This document shows positions 1 to 12,414 of a DNA stretch of 64,000 nt, in pieces (position 1 is the stretch's first letter; every line of letters begins with the position of its first letter). Origin of the DNA: Calditrichia bacterium (lineage in GTDB: Bacteria > Calditrichota > Calditrichia > RBG-13-44-9 > J075); the NCBI GenBank assembly GCA_020635015.1, contig JACKAP010000005.1, positions 124,001 to 188,000 on the forward strand, given 5' to 3'. Under the pieces are notes generated by a model. It saw only the letters and a list, made by a program, of their open reading frames with translations, was not told the DNA's origin and made no database searches. Position numbers and translations under genes: made by a program.

Positions 1-1
1 C

Positions 2-36
2 TCATTAACCCATCAACCCATTAGCCCATCAACTCA
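2..36. repeat. TTAACCCATC-phrase intergenic repeat (family A), one arm
   Basis: Short tandem phrases of the form CATTAACCCATC are repeated three to four times. The same phrase family forms both arms of palindromes at 21800-21900 and 47531-47629 and a single arm at 11293-11328. The other arm, if present, lies beyond the window edge. The rest of the 160 bases before the first gene shows no gene. A weak promoter-like pair, TTGTCT (47-52) and TAAATT (70-75) with 17-base spacing, may serve that gene. Confidence 0.6.
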
Positions 37-160
37 ACATTTTACCTTGTCTTACGTCCCAACCGGTTATAAATTAAGTGTCCAGAATTCCAGGTGGCAG
101 GATGCCGCACCGGAACATTCCTGCTGTCATGTCCGTGTATGATCAAATCTTGGAGAAACT

Positions 161-4078
<3,918 letters not shown>

Positions 4079-4126
4079 GAATCGCTGAGCGAGGACGACA
4101 TCCCCTAAAAAACGGGCGGGGGATCA

Positions 4127-4681
4127 TCACCGCGCCTGGTGCAGCAGTTGCATCTTGCGCGTGATATGTATCCGCTCCGTCACCAGACGATAGAGATAGG
4201 TCCCTCCCGGGAGCGGCCGGCCGTGCAAGTCCCGGCCGTCCCAGGAGATCTCATAGGCCCCGGGCTGCAGCTCCTGGTCGACCAACGCGCACACTTCTCT
4301 TCCCAGCGGATCCAGCACGGTCAAGTTTACCTGTCCCGTTTCCGGTACCCGCACTGCGATCCGGGTGTCCGGATAGAAGGGATTGGGATCGTTCTGATCC
4401 ATTTGATAGTGTTCCGGCCGCACGGCCAGGCTGCTGTCGCTGTGGAGATATTCCTTCATCTTGCCGATCGGGCGGATACTCGAAGCACCCACCTCCCGGT
4501 ACCACGGCCGGGGATTTTTCATACTGGCAAAAAGGTAAGCTTTAGCGTCATTGCCGCTTTGATAGAAACTGGATCCGTTTACCGCTGCCGGCCGGCTTCC
4601 GCTGCCGGAGCACATCATTAGCAATACTCCAAAGAGCAGCACCCCGCCAAGGCAGGCTTGCTTTACGCAGAACATAATCAT
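4127..4681 (-). CDS. Small secreted protein with C-terminal T9SS-type (FlgD-like) sorting domain
   Basis: The product is 184 residues long. A hydrophobic N-terminus ending in LLMMC may be a signal peptide or a poor lipoprotein signal, because the lipobox is not canonical. The middle has no recognisable domain. The last 85 residues start with DPNPFYPDTRI and run through DPLGREV, WDGRD and GGTYLYRL to a basic end. That order is typical of type A sorting or FlgD-Ig-like C-terminal domains that direct outer-membrane export by type IX secretion. AAGGAG lies seven bases before the first ATG; a second ATG at 4675 is also possible. The gene converges with the sensor kinase and seems to be transcribed alone. 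The cargo part is short, so a structural or adhesive role is more likely than an enzyme, but this is a guess. Confidence 0.75.
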   Translation of the reverse strand: MIMFCVKQACLGGVLLFGVLLMMCSGSGSRPAAVNGSSFYQSGNDAKAYLFASMKNPRPWYREVGASSIRPIGKMKEYLHSDSSLAVRPEHYQMDQNDPNPFYPDTRIAVRVPETGQVNLTVLDPLGREVCALVDQELQPGAYEISWDGRDLHGRPLPGGTYLYRLVTERIHITRKMQLLHQAR

Positions 4682-4773
4682 CTCCCGTCTCCTTACGATG
4701 CATAGAATATTTTCTAAACCTCCACAACGGATCCTGTTGCAAAGATTCTGCCAACTCCTGAGTGCATCGAGTG

Positions 4774-4791
4774 ATTCACTATATTGTGAAT
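4774..4791. promoter_or_regulatory. Operator-like inverted repeat in the 4682-5059 gap
   Basis: ATTCAC and GTGAAT are perfect inverted arms around TATATT, 93 bases upstream of the sorting-domain gene on the minus strand. The centre looks like the -10 boxes seen elsewhere in this window, so a regulator site over a promoter is possible. No clear -35 box accompanies it. The rest of this 378-base gap holds the hairpin at 4825-4882 and the leader of the M16 protease gene (AGGAG at 5046-5050; a weak -10-like TATATT at 5005-5010). Confidence 0.25.
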
Positions 4792-4824
4792 TGAGTTTTT
4801 GGCAGTTTTAAAATTAGCGTTTGG

Positions 4825-4882
4825 TTGTTGGTCATTGGTAGCTGGCTAAGACCTGTCTTCACCAACCACCAATGACCAACAA
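4825..4882. repeat. Palindromic intergenic repeat, GGTCATTGGT phrase
   Basis: TTGTTGGTCATTGGT (4825-4839) is a perfect reverse complement of 4868-4882, giving a 15-bp stem with a 28-base loop. The phrase TTGGTCATTGGT is itself repetitive, like the other palindromic families in this window. There is no T-run after the stem, so it is not a classical terminator. Confidence 0.8.
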
Positions 4883-5059
4883 CTAATGACGGTTTGAAAA
4901 CGACAAAAGGCTTAATATCAATGCATCCCTTCCCAGCAGCCGGAAGACTACCCCGGTTTGGGAGACATTTCGCAATAAACCTTTTGCCGCTATCGAACCC
5001 ATCGTATATTCTGAGCGTTATTACCAGTATTTGAAATGAAATTTCAGGAGATATGAATC

Positions 5060-7912
5060 ATGCGGTATTTGACACGTCTAATCGTTCTTGCAATCACCCT
5101 GTCGATGTTGAACGCCTGTTCTACCAGCAAGTCTGCCCGGCAGCGGCCGCAGGAGGCCCAAATCCCTTCCGCTGCCGCAACGACCCCGCTGCCGGTCGAT
5201 CCCCAAATCACCATCGGCCAGTTGGACAACGGGTTGCGTTATTACATCCGCGCCAACCAGCGCCCGGAACTGCGGGCAGAACTGCGTCTGGTGGTCAACG
5301 CCGGGTCGATCCTGGAAGATGACGACCAGCAGGGGCTGGCCCACTTTGTGGAGCACATGGCCTTCAACGGCACCAAGCAGTTCGCCAAACATGAGCTGGT
5401 CGATTACCTGGAATCGATCGGGATGCGCTTCGGCCCGGACCTCAATGCCTACACCAGTTTCGACGAGACGGTTTACATGCTGCAGATACCGACGGACAGC
5501 ATCCGCATCGTGGAAACCGCCTTCCAGATCCTCAAAGAGTGGGCCAGCGCAGTTGCTTTCGAGGATGAAGAGATCGACAAGGAGCGCGGGGTGGTGGTGG
5601 AAGAATGGCGCCTGGGGCGGGGGGCGCAAGCTCGGATGCGCGACCGGCAGTTCCCCCTGCTATTCAAGAATTCCCGCTATGCCGATCGCCTGCCCATCGG
5701 CAAAAAAGAGATCCTGGAAAATTTTGAACCTGAGACCCTGCGCCGTTTTTACCGCGATTGGTACCGTCCGGACCTGATGGCGGTGATCGCAGTGGGCAAT
5801 TTTGACACAGCTTTCATCGAGGCGCAAATCCGGCAAACCTTTGGCGAGCTCTCCGCGGCGGAAGCGCCCCGCCCCCGGGTGCACTACCCGGTGCCGGATA
5901 ACGACAAGACCATATTTGCGATTGCCTCCGACCCGGAAGCGACCGGCAGCAGCGTCAGCATCTATTTCAAGAAAGACACCCGGGAGCAAAACAGCGAAGC
6001 GGCTTACCGTCAATCGATCGTGGAAAATCTTTATAATGGGATGTTCAACAGTCGCCTGGATGAACTCCGCCAGCAGCCCGAGCCCCCCTTCCTTTACGCC
6101 TACTCCGGCGGCAGCCGCTTTAACCGCGATAAAGAATTTTACATTCTCGGCGCCGGGGTGCCGGACAACGGGGTAGAAACCGCCCTGCAAACCCTGCTGA
6201 CCGAAGCGCAGCGGGTGCGGCAATTCGGCTTCACCGCCTCGGAGCTGGCGCGTCAGAAAAGTGAAATGCTGCGGGGAATGGAACGGGCGTACGCCGAACG
6301 GGACAAGTCGGAGTCGCGCCAGTATGCCGCCGAATATATCCGCAATTTCCTGGAAGACGAGCCGATCCCGGGCATCGAATTTGAATATCAACTCTATCAA
6401 AAACATCTCCCCACCATCAACCTGGAGGAAATCAACCGGCTGGCGGAAACCCAAATCAGCGACCACAACCGGGTGGTACTGGTGAACGTGCCGGAGAAAG
6501 ACGGCGTGGAAATTCCCACCGAAAGCAGCCTGAACGCGGTGTTCGAATCGGTCGCCCGGGCAGAGATCGCCCCTTATGTGGATAATGTTTCCGACGCCCC
6601 GCTGATCGGCGAGTTGCCGCCTTCCGGAACGATCGTCAAGGAAACCGCGATCCCGGACATCGGCGTCACCGAATGGCAACTTTCCAACGGCAGCCGGGTG
6701 ATCCTCAAGCCGACCGATTTCAAAAACGATCAGATCCTGTTCAGCGCCTACAGTCCCGGGGGCAACTCGCTGCTGCCGGAAGCGGATTATATTCCCGCCC
6801 TGACCGCCGCTGCGGTGGTAGCCCAGAGCGGGGTGGGCGAGTTCAGCCTGGTCGAACTGGAAAAGAAGCTGGCCGGTAAGGTGGCGGGAGTTTCACCGAG
6901 TATCGGCACCCTGGAGGAGGGATTGTCCGGCAGCGCCTCGCCCCAGGATGTGGAAACCCTCTTTCAATTGATCCATCTCTATTTTACCCAACCGCGGGCA
7001 GATAGCAGCGCCTATTTATCTTACCAATCCCGTATCCGGGCCTACCTGGCGAACCGCAATGCCGATCCCGGCACAGCGCTGCGCGATACCCTGGCGCTTA
7101 CCCTGGCACAGTATCATTATCGCGCCCGTCCCTGGTCCGAGGCCACCCTGGAATCGATGGACCTGCAGCGCTCCCTGGCGATCTACCGGGAACGTTTTGC
7201 CGATGCAAGCGATTTCACCTTCCTGTTTGTCGGCAATCTTGATCCGGCGCAATTCCGCACTCTGGCAACCCGCTACCTGGCCAGCCTGCCCAACCTCTCC
7301 CGGAAAGAAAGTTGGCGCGACCTCGGCATCACCCCGCCAGAGGGTGTTATCAAGAAAGCAGTTTACAAGGGGCTGGAGCCCAAAAGCCGGGTAGAGATTG
7401 TATTTACCGGCCCATTCCAGTGGAGCCGCCAGAACCGTTACGACATCAATGCGTTGGCCGCGGTGCTGCGCATTAAGCTCCGGGAGACCCTGCGCGAGGA
7501 TAAAGGGGGCACCTACGGGGTCAGTGTGGGGGCAAATCCAGCCCGCGATCCCCATCCGGAATACGAATTCAGCATTTCCTTCGGCTGCGCGCCGGAGCGG
7601 GTGGATGAGCTCACCCAACTGGTGTTTCAGCAGATCGACAGCCTGAAGCAGGCCGGCATCGATCCATCATACGTGCAAAAAGTCCAGGAAACCCAGCGCC
7701 GGAAAAATGAAACCGACCTGAAACGCAACGGCTATTGGCTGAACGTGCTGGAATTTTATGATTCTCACCAGGAAAGTCTCCTGGGCATCCTGGAAACCGA
7801 CGATTACATCGACCGTCTTACGCCGGAAGCGATCCGCCAGGCAGCCGGCCGCTATCTCAATCTGGAAAATTATGTTCAGGTGACGCTCTATCCGGCGGAA
7901 GGCGGGCAATAG
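5060..7912 (+). CDS. M16 family zinc metallopeptidase lipoprotein
   Basis: This 950-residue peptidase belongs to the M16 (pitrilysin/insulinase-like) family. A lipoprotein signal with lipobox LNAC (Cys20) puts it in a membrane facing the periplasm. The inverted zinc motif HFVEH is at residues 95-99, and the acidic stretch ERGVVVEEW about 75 residues later supplies the third ligand. Two M16 halves are present, each with a peptidase-like and an inactive-like domain. This full-length arrangement matches the single-chain PqqL-type enzymes of Bacteroidota. AGGAG at 5046-5050 fixes the start at 5060; the ATG at 5053 is in another frame. The gene is flanked by repeat-bearing gaps and looks monocistronic. 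It probably degrades peptides in the periplasm; the substrate is unknown. Confidence 0.92.
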   Translation: MRYLTRLIVLAITLSMLNACSTSKSARQRPQEAQIPSAAATTPLPVDPQITIGQLDNGLRYYIRANQRPELRAELRLVVNAGSILEDDDQQGLAHFVEHMAFNGTKQFAKHELVDYLESIGMRFGPDLNAYTSFDETVYMLQIPTDSIRIVETAFQILKEWASAVAFEDEEIDKERGVVVEEWRLGRGAQARMRDRQFPLLFKNSRYADRLPIGKKEILENFEPETLRRFYRDWYRPDLMAVIAVGNFDTAFIEAQIRQTFGELSAAEAPRPRVHYPVPDNDKTIFAIASDPEATGSSVSIYFKKDTREQNSEAAYRQSIVENLYNGMFNSRLDELRQQPEPPFLYAYSGGSRFNRDKEFYILGAGVPDNGVETALQTLLTEAQRVRQFGFTASELARQKSEMLRGMERAYAERDKSESRQYAAEYIRNFLEDEPIPGIEFEYQLYQKHLPTINLEEINRLAETQISDHNRVVLVNVPEKDGVEIPTESSLNAVFESVARAEIAPYVDNVSDAPLIGELPPSGTIVKETAIPDIGVTEWQLSNGSRVILKPTDFKNDQILFSAYSPGGNSLLPEADYIPALTAAAVVAQSGVGEFSLVELEKKLAGKVAGVSPSIGTLEEGLSGSASPQDVETLFQLIHLYFTQPRADSSAYLSYQSRIRAYLANRNADPGTALRDTLALTLAQYHYRARPWSEATLESMDLQRSLAIYRERFADASDFTFLFVGNLDPAQFRTLATRYLASLPNLSRKESWRDLGITPPEGVIKKAVYKGLEPKSRVEIVFTGPFQWSRQNRYDINALAAVLRIKLRETLREDKGGTYGVSVGANPARDPHPEYEFSISFGCAPERVDELTQLVFQQIDSLKQAGIDPSYVQKVQETQRRKNETDLKRNGYWLNVLEFYDSHQESLLGILETDDYIDRLTPEAIRQAAGRYLNLENYVQVTLYPAEGGQ

Positions 7913-8001
7913 AACCGGCAGGTCTTTCATATATAATGAGAATAAGCTATATTGTTAATCACTTTATACAACAATAGATATTGAGGTCCATAATAGCCAA
8001 A

Positions 8002-8182
8002 ATAGAACGCGGATGACGCAGATTTACGCGGATGACTGAATAAGTTAAAAGACAAAGACATAAAAAAATCTATAACCGTTACATCAGCTTTGCACCTTTT
8101 GCAGTAAACCTTGATAGCATCATGCGAAGCATCTTAAAAAAATCCACTAGAATCCGCGTCATCCGTGTCATCCGCGTTCTAT
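8002..8182. repeat. Palindromic intergenic repeat, ATCCGCGTCATCCGCG phrase
   Basis: Two arms, 8002-8035 and 8151-8182, are imperfect reverse complements of each other. Each arm repeats the phrase 'atccgcgt' two or three times and ends in ATAGAACGCGG or its complement. They enclose about 115 bases of AT-rich, non-coding sequence. The element takes up most of the 324-base gap between the M16 gene and the pentapeptide gene. Nothing else is recognisable in the gap. Confidence 0.8.
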
Positions 8183-8236
8183 GAAAATCTTTTGTTGTGT
8201 ACTGTGATGATGAAGTGTTAAGACAAAGGATATCAA

Positions 8237-10018
8237 ATGGGAAATACCACCTATATTGAAATGCTGAAAAGCGGCGTAGAGGTATGGAACCGCTTCCGGA
8301 AAGAGAATCCCGACGTTCAGCATCCCGACCTCAGCTATGCCGAACTTAGCGGCTTGAACCTTTACTGGGCCGATCTCAGCGGGGCCGACCTCGGTGCGGC
8401 CAACCTGAGCGGAACGGAGCTGTTTTTGGCCAATCTCAGCGGGGCCGACCTCAGCAATGCCAATCTGAAGCGCACGAATTTGACCAAAGCCGATCTCAGC
8501 GAGGCCAACCTCAGCGGGGCCAACCTCAGCGGGGCCAACCTCAGCCAGTCAAAACTGATCAACGCCAATCTGAGCGACGCGATCCTGGATAAAGCGGATC
8601 TGGAATGGGCGGACGCCGCCGGCGCCAATTGGACCGGGGCCTCTTTGAAGGATGCCAGCCTGAAGAATACCGATCTGAAAAACGCCCGCATTGAAGTCGA
8701 TCCCCTGGCCGAGTCGCCGCCAGAACCGGTATTTCCATCTCAGGCCCCGGAAAGTCCCTCGGCCGCGCCTCCGTCTAAGAAAATACGCTATCTAACCATC
8801 ACGGTGGTGCTCCTGGCGCTGACGCTGACCTTGTTGTATTTGCTGCTGCCCCGAAGCAGCTACCGCCTGGTGGTCCGGGTACCGGCAGCGGTGAAATCCG
8901 ACGTGTTTCTGAATCAAAAACCGCTTTCTCCGCTAAAGGAAGACTCGCTCTTCAGCGAGTACCGCCTGGAAGATCAATCTGCGGGAAGGTATGAACTGCT
9001 GGTTGAGCCGGCTCGTCTCACAGAGATGAAATCGGTGGCCTACTCGCGCTATAAACCCTTCCGCCAGACTCTGGATATCAGCGGCCCGGATACCCTCTTT
9101 CAGTTCACGGTGCACTTTGATACCTTGTATACCATTACGCCGCTGGCGGATGGGCTCTATCCCAGCATCGATCCGGATGGCGAAAAGATCGCCTACATTA
9201 AAGATGGCGCCATCACGGGCGGCAGCGCCAATGAAAAGAAGCTTTATCTATTCGATCTGAAGGAGGGCAGCGAACGGGAACTGGTTCTGCGCCGGCGGGA
9301 TCTGTACCGGGACAACTGGGAATGGGACCGCCCCTATTTGCGGGACAACGGCCGGCATTTGTACCTGAGCGGATTCAACTATAACAGCGGCTATGTGGTG
9401 CTTTTCCTGGTCGATACCGAAAGCGGCGCTGCCCGGGAGATCCCCCTCGGCATCAAGCCCAAATGGCTGCATTATCTGCCGCTGGCAGAGCAAGCCGGCA
9501 TCCTGGTAGACCGGAAATGGTATTCACTCAGTGGAGAAATTCTGCAGGAGCTCCCGATCGAAGCGCCCTATCAGGAACGTTTGTATTATGGAGGGGGAAA
9601 AGGGGTGATGTATTACCTGGAGAGCGAGGAAAAACCGGCCAAAAGCTGGCTGAACCTGATGCACTATGACCTTGATAGCGGCGCTTCCCGGCAGGTCTTA
9701 AAAGCCTCCTACTCCAGCCGGCCGCCCTATGTTTCATTCTCCCCCGGTAGCAACCGCCTGGTGATGACCGATTATTCCGGTATGGCAATCGACTTCTTTT
9801 CCACCATACAGCTTTGGGCCGAGCAACGTTTTGTCAGCCTGACCCAGCCGTTTCTGGTGCGGGAGCGCCCGATCGCCAGCAGTTTCCATAAAATCGAAGC
9901 CACCGCCGACAACCGGGCGGAAAAGATCGTCTTCGACTACCAGCGCCAGGTATTCCTGATCGACCTCCCGGCCAACCTCACCCTGGAAGCGCTCCTGGAA
10001 GCCAATCCTTCATATTAA
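8237..10018 (+). CDS. Pentapeptide-repeat protein fused through a membrane helix to a beta-propeller-like domain
   Basis: This 593-residue protein has three clear parts. Residues 31-152 are about 24 pentapeptide repeats of the A(D/N)LSG type, which fold as a right-handed quadrilateral beta-helix. A proline-rich linker and one membrane helix (185-204) follow. The C-terminal 380 residues start with a PEGA-like strand region (SYRLVVRVP) and continue with TolB/PD40-like propeller motifs such as YPSIDPDGEKIAYIKDG. There is no signal peptide, so the pentapeptide helix is likely cytoplasmic and the propeller periplasmic. AAGGA at 8226-8230 supports the start. The pentapeptide DNA is strongly repetitive, built from CTCAGCGGGGCCAAC units. 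The gene stands alone between palindromic repeats. Function is unknown; a scaffold linking cytoplasm to periplasm is only a guess. Confidence 0.85.
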   Translation: MGNTTYIEMLKSGVEVWNRFRKENPDVQHPDLSYAELSGLNLYWADLSGADLGAANLSGTELFLANLSGADLSNANLKRTNLTKADLSEANLSGANLSGANLSQSKLINANLSDAILDKADLEWADAAGANWTGASLKDASLKNTDLKNARIEVDPLAESPPEPVFPSQAPESPSAAPPSKKIRYLTITVVLLALTLTLLYLLLPRSSYRLVVRVPAAVKSDVFLNQKPLSPLKEDSLFSEYRLEDQSAGRYELLVEPARLTEMKSVAYSRYKPFRQTLDISGPDTLFQFTVHFDTLYTITPLADGLYPSIDPDGEKIAYIKDGAITGGSANEKKLYLFDLKEGSERELVLRRRDLYRDNWEWDRPYLRDNGRHLYLSGFNYNSGYVVLFLVDTESGAAREIPLGIKPKWLHYLPLAEQAGILVDRKWYSLSGEILQELPIEAPYQERLYYGGGKGVMYYLESEEKPAKSWLNLMHYDLDSGASRQVLKASYSSRPPYVSFSPGSNRLVMTDYSGMAIDFFSTIQLWAEQRFVSLTQPFLVRERPIASSFHKIEATADNRAEKIVFDYQRQVFLIDLPANLTLEALLEANPSY

Positions 10019-10060
10019 CATATCAGGAATTTCTGTGGAAATGATTAAAGGTGTTTTTGA

Positions 10061-10185
10061 GTCCACGGATTACACAGATTTTCACTGATTTGTTAAAGAC
10101 GTTGTTTATTGGGGTGTTGAGATAAACTCCGCGCTGACATTAATATTTGTTCTTTTTTCAGTGTTAATCCGTGTAATCCGTGGAC
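10061..10185. repeat. Palindromic intergenic repeat, AATCCGTG phrase
   Basis: GTCCACGGATTACAC (10061-10075) is perfectly complementary to 10171-10185, and pairing extends imperfectly to about 27 bp per arm (10061-10087 with 10159-10185). It lies between the convergent pentapeptide and FecR genes, so it may help end transcription from both sides, although no T-run is present. Confidence 0.8.
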
Positions 10186-10218
10186 TAAAAGAAATCCCGC
10201 TGAGATATCCAAATCGTA

Positions 10219-10998
10219 TTAACGATCCCGTTCCAGCATCGCATCGCGGCGTTTATTCCACTGCACCCATTCCAGCTTGCCGTCGGCTTCGGGATCGAAG
10301 GCCTGCTGATCGTAGGTGCCATCGGGGCGGATATAGATCTGCTGCTGCGCCTTGACGATCTGCACCCAGGTTTCCACGGAAACTTCACTGGGGCCGGCGA
10401 CCTGCTGGGGCGGGGCCACCTGCTGCGGAGGGGCGATTTGCTGGGGACGGGGCGGAGCCACCTGCCGGGATTCCTGCTGCGGCTGGCCTCCCCCGCTGCC
10501 GGCATTGGGCGCCACATCCACCGCGCCGTCATATACCACCACCTGAGTGGTAGTATCCGGGTTGGCATCGATGCGGTAAATCGTGCCGCGCACCGCAATC
10601 ACCGCCGAGGGCGACTTCACTTTAAAATAATCATCCTCGGAAAAGATTTTGCGGATATTCGCCCACAACTTCCCGATGCCCAGAAAGGATTCCGCCTTGA
10701 CCGTATTTTCCGCCAGGTTCATCGCTTCCAGGGTATAAATTGAGTTTTCATCGATGCGGATAATATCCCCGTTGGTGAGGGTGATCTCGCAGCGGCTGGA
10801 TTTTTTAGTTTCGATCTTGTCGCCGGGAAACACATCCATATTGAACTGGGCATAGCTGAGTGAGGAGGTGCCGGCAGGAATGACAAACACCCGGTTGAGC
10901 GGAAAAGAAATCTTGCCGACCGGCTCTTTGGCCTGGGCGGAAAACGCCAACAGAAAAATCATCAGGGTTGTAAATATTATCCTGGCAGGTCCGTACAT
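10219..10998 (-). CDS. FecR-domain secreted protein
   Basis: The product is 259 residues, with a signal peptide cut near AFSAQA. A FecR domain spans about residues 30-150, with motifs FPGDKIETKKSSRCEI, NGDIIRIDENS and AVRGTIYRID. A Gln/Pro-rich linker repeating APPQQV follows, then a 50-residue tail with no recognised domain. FecR domains bind partner proteins or surface glycan, and many stand alone outside iron signalling, as here: no sigma/anti-sigma pair is nearby. The ATG at 10998 is chosen because GGAG lies six bases upstream; an in-frame TTG at 11010 would overlap that site. It is the last gene of the LPP20, SLH, FlgT-like and CsgG-like series, though a terminator (11185-11217) sits before it, so it may have its own promoter. 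Confidence 0.85.
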   Translation of the reverse strand: MYGPARIIFTTLMIFLLAFSAQAKEPVGKISFPLNRVFVIPAGTSSLSYAQFNMDVFPGDKIETKKSSRCEITLTNGDIIRIDENSIYTLEAMNLAENTVKAESFLGIGKLWANIRKIFSEDDYFKVKSPSAVIAVRGTIYRIDANPDTTTQVVVYDGAVDVAPNAGSGGGQPQQESRQVAPPRPQQIAPPQQVAPPQQVAGPSEVSVETWVQIVKAQQQIYIRPDGTYDQQAFDPEADGKLEWVQWNKRRDAMLERDR

Positions 10999-11184
10999 TC
11001 TATTCTCCAATGAGTTGTCGATCCCAAAAACTTTTTGCCACAGAGGGCATTAGGTAAACAAGCTTATATTTGCCGTACTTTGCCACCCAACTGAGTTGGT
11101 CCCCACGAGAGAAAAGTTAACCATGCATTCTGCTGAATCCAAGTCATTCTTCCCCGGCAAACCGTTCCGATACCATTATTAACG

Positions 11185-11217
11185 GCAAAAGCCCGCCATA
11201 CTATAGCGGGCTTTTGC
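11185..11217 (-). terminator. Rho-independent terminator after the CsgG-like gene
   Basis: GCAAAAGCCCGC (11185-11196) and its perfect complement (11206-11217) form a 12-bp stem with a 9-base loop. Short A/T tracts within the stem ends could let it work in either direction. It lies 113 bases downstream of the CsgG-like stop on the minus strand. The rest of this 331-base gap holds the repeat at 11293-11328 and no gene. Confidence 0.75.
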
Positions 11218-11292
11218 AATTTCACACACCGGTTCCCCGGGGCAAAACATCGAAATGAATGAATGCACGGATCATCTGCGGCATCGGTTGTT

Positions 11293-11328
11293 ACCCATTA
11301 TCCCATTAACCCATCCACCCATTAACCA
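11293..11328. repeat. Family A TTAACCCAT-phrase repeat, single arm
   Basis: The phrase CCCATTAACCCATCC is repeated over 36 bases. The repeat starts two bases after the stop codon of the CsgG-like gene on the minus strand. No matching second arm is visible nearby. Confidence 0.65.
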
Positions 11329-11329
11329 C

Positions 11330-12241
11330 TCACTTTATCCGCACAATATCACTGGCGCTGAAGCCGCTGCCGGAGACCACGATCGCCTTGCAGGCTTTAC
11401 CGTCACCGACGTCGGAGACTACTTTGATCCGGCCGATCATTTTTTCCTCGCTGCCCAGGGAGATTCCGGTATCCGGGTCGATCAGTTCTTCGCCCTGGGA
11501 ATAGACTGCGAATTCCATGCCCGCTTCCACGCCGCCTTCCGAGCCCGGCTTCATATAGACCGTGCCGTCGTCGTTGGCTTTGATGATCTTGCCAGACCAG
11601 GGGATATCCTTCATCGCTTTCTCGATCATGTCGACGCTTTTTTCCACCGACTCCCGGGCGGCCTTGCCCAGGATGGTCTGATCCCAGGAAGTGGGATTGC
11701 CGAAATCGATATCCGAAAAGCTGACCCGGTCGAGGCTCTTGGAACTGGATTCCCCTTCCGCGGTTTCGGCCATCACGATCTCGCCGGTGGTGGTGTTGAC
11801 CAGGCGCAGATCGACGACCGAGCGGGCTTTCCGGCTGCTTAGTTTACCTCCGATGCCAGGGATACTGCCACCAATCGAAGATTTCTTCTCTCCGAATTCC
11901 GATACGCTGCCAGTGACGATCAGCTCCACCCCGAGCAGTTTGCCCACCTGGGCAGCGCTTTGGGGAGTGACAGCGCCGCTGAGGCCCAATCCCTGCTCGG
12001 CCAGCACCGCATCCAACTGCTCCCGCTCGATCACGGAAAATTTACCACTTTTCACCAGGCTGGTGACCAGCATATCGGCGATTCCCCGGCCGATATTATG
12101 ACCGTAACGGGCCCGGTCTTCAAAATCGACCACTGCCACCCGCTTTTTCAGCCCCTCCAGCTTCTGGGCATAGAGCCCCGGGGCCAGCATCAATACGGTC
12201 AACATCAGCAAAGCGCTTATCCGGTATATAAACAATCTCAT
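11330..12241 (-). CDS. CsgG-family outer-membrane/envelope protein
   Basis: The protein is 303 residues with a signal peptide cut near GLYAQ. The CsgG-family core is clear: RVAVVDFEDRA near the N-terminus, then ADMLVTSLVKSGKFSVIER and GVELIVTGSVSEFG, then VDLRLVNTTTGEIV. The family includes the curli secretion channel CsgG and many FlgO/TolB-like envelope proteins. The C-terminal 100 residues form a beta-rich extra domain with VYMKPGSEGGVEAGMEFAVY, as in other long CsgG-like proteins. The start at 12241 has GGGAG eight bases upstream; a longer frame to 12325 would run into a palindromic repeat and lacks a start site. No lipobox Cys is present, unlike true CsgG. No curli subunit genes are nearby. 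Confidence 0.87.
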   Translation of the reverse strand: MRLFIYRISALLMLTVLMLAPGLYAQKLEGLKKRVAVVDFEDRARYGHNIGRGIADMLVTSLVKSGKFSVIEREQLDAVLAEQGLGLSGAVTPQSAAQVGKLLGVELIVTGSVSEFGEKKSSIGGSIPGIGGKLSSRKARSVVDLRLVNTTTGEIVMAETAEGESSSKSLDRVSFSDIDFGNPTSWDQTILGKAARESVEKSVDMIEKAMKDIPWSGKIIKANDDGTVYMKPGSEGGVEAGMEFAVYSQGEELIDPDTGISLGSEEKMIGRIKVVSDVGDGKACKAIVVSGSGFSASDIVRIK

Positions 12242-12304
12242 CGATATCTCTCCCTTCGGTTTTACAACGTTTACCACAATTAATCTTACCATTTCTTCAT
12301 TTTG

Positions 12305-12371
12305 CCACAGAGGCACAGAGAACACAGAGTTTGGCAGTTGTCTTTCCTCTGTGAACTCTGTGCCTCTGTGG
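12305..12371. repeat. Palindromic intergenic repeat, CTCTGTG phrase (family B)
   Basis: Arms 12305-12329 and 12347-12371 pair at 23 of 25 positions. Each arm repeats the phrase CACAGAG/CTCTGTG. The same family appears complete at 30240-30338 and as a half element at 28322. It fills the gap between the FlgT-like and CsgG-like genes. Confidence 0.88.
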
Positions 12372-12414
12372 CCAACAAGACATATATTCCGTCAGAATCA
12401 ATTCCAATCTCGTG

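Noticed and set aside
4079..4126. ATCCCC/GGGGAT pair as a terminator between the convergent genes
   Set aside because: The stem is only six bases with a long loop and no T-run.
12242..12325. N-terminal extension of the CsgG-like protein
   Set aside because: It would place residues before a normal signal peptide and run into the family B palindrome. GGGAG supports the ATG at 12241.
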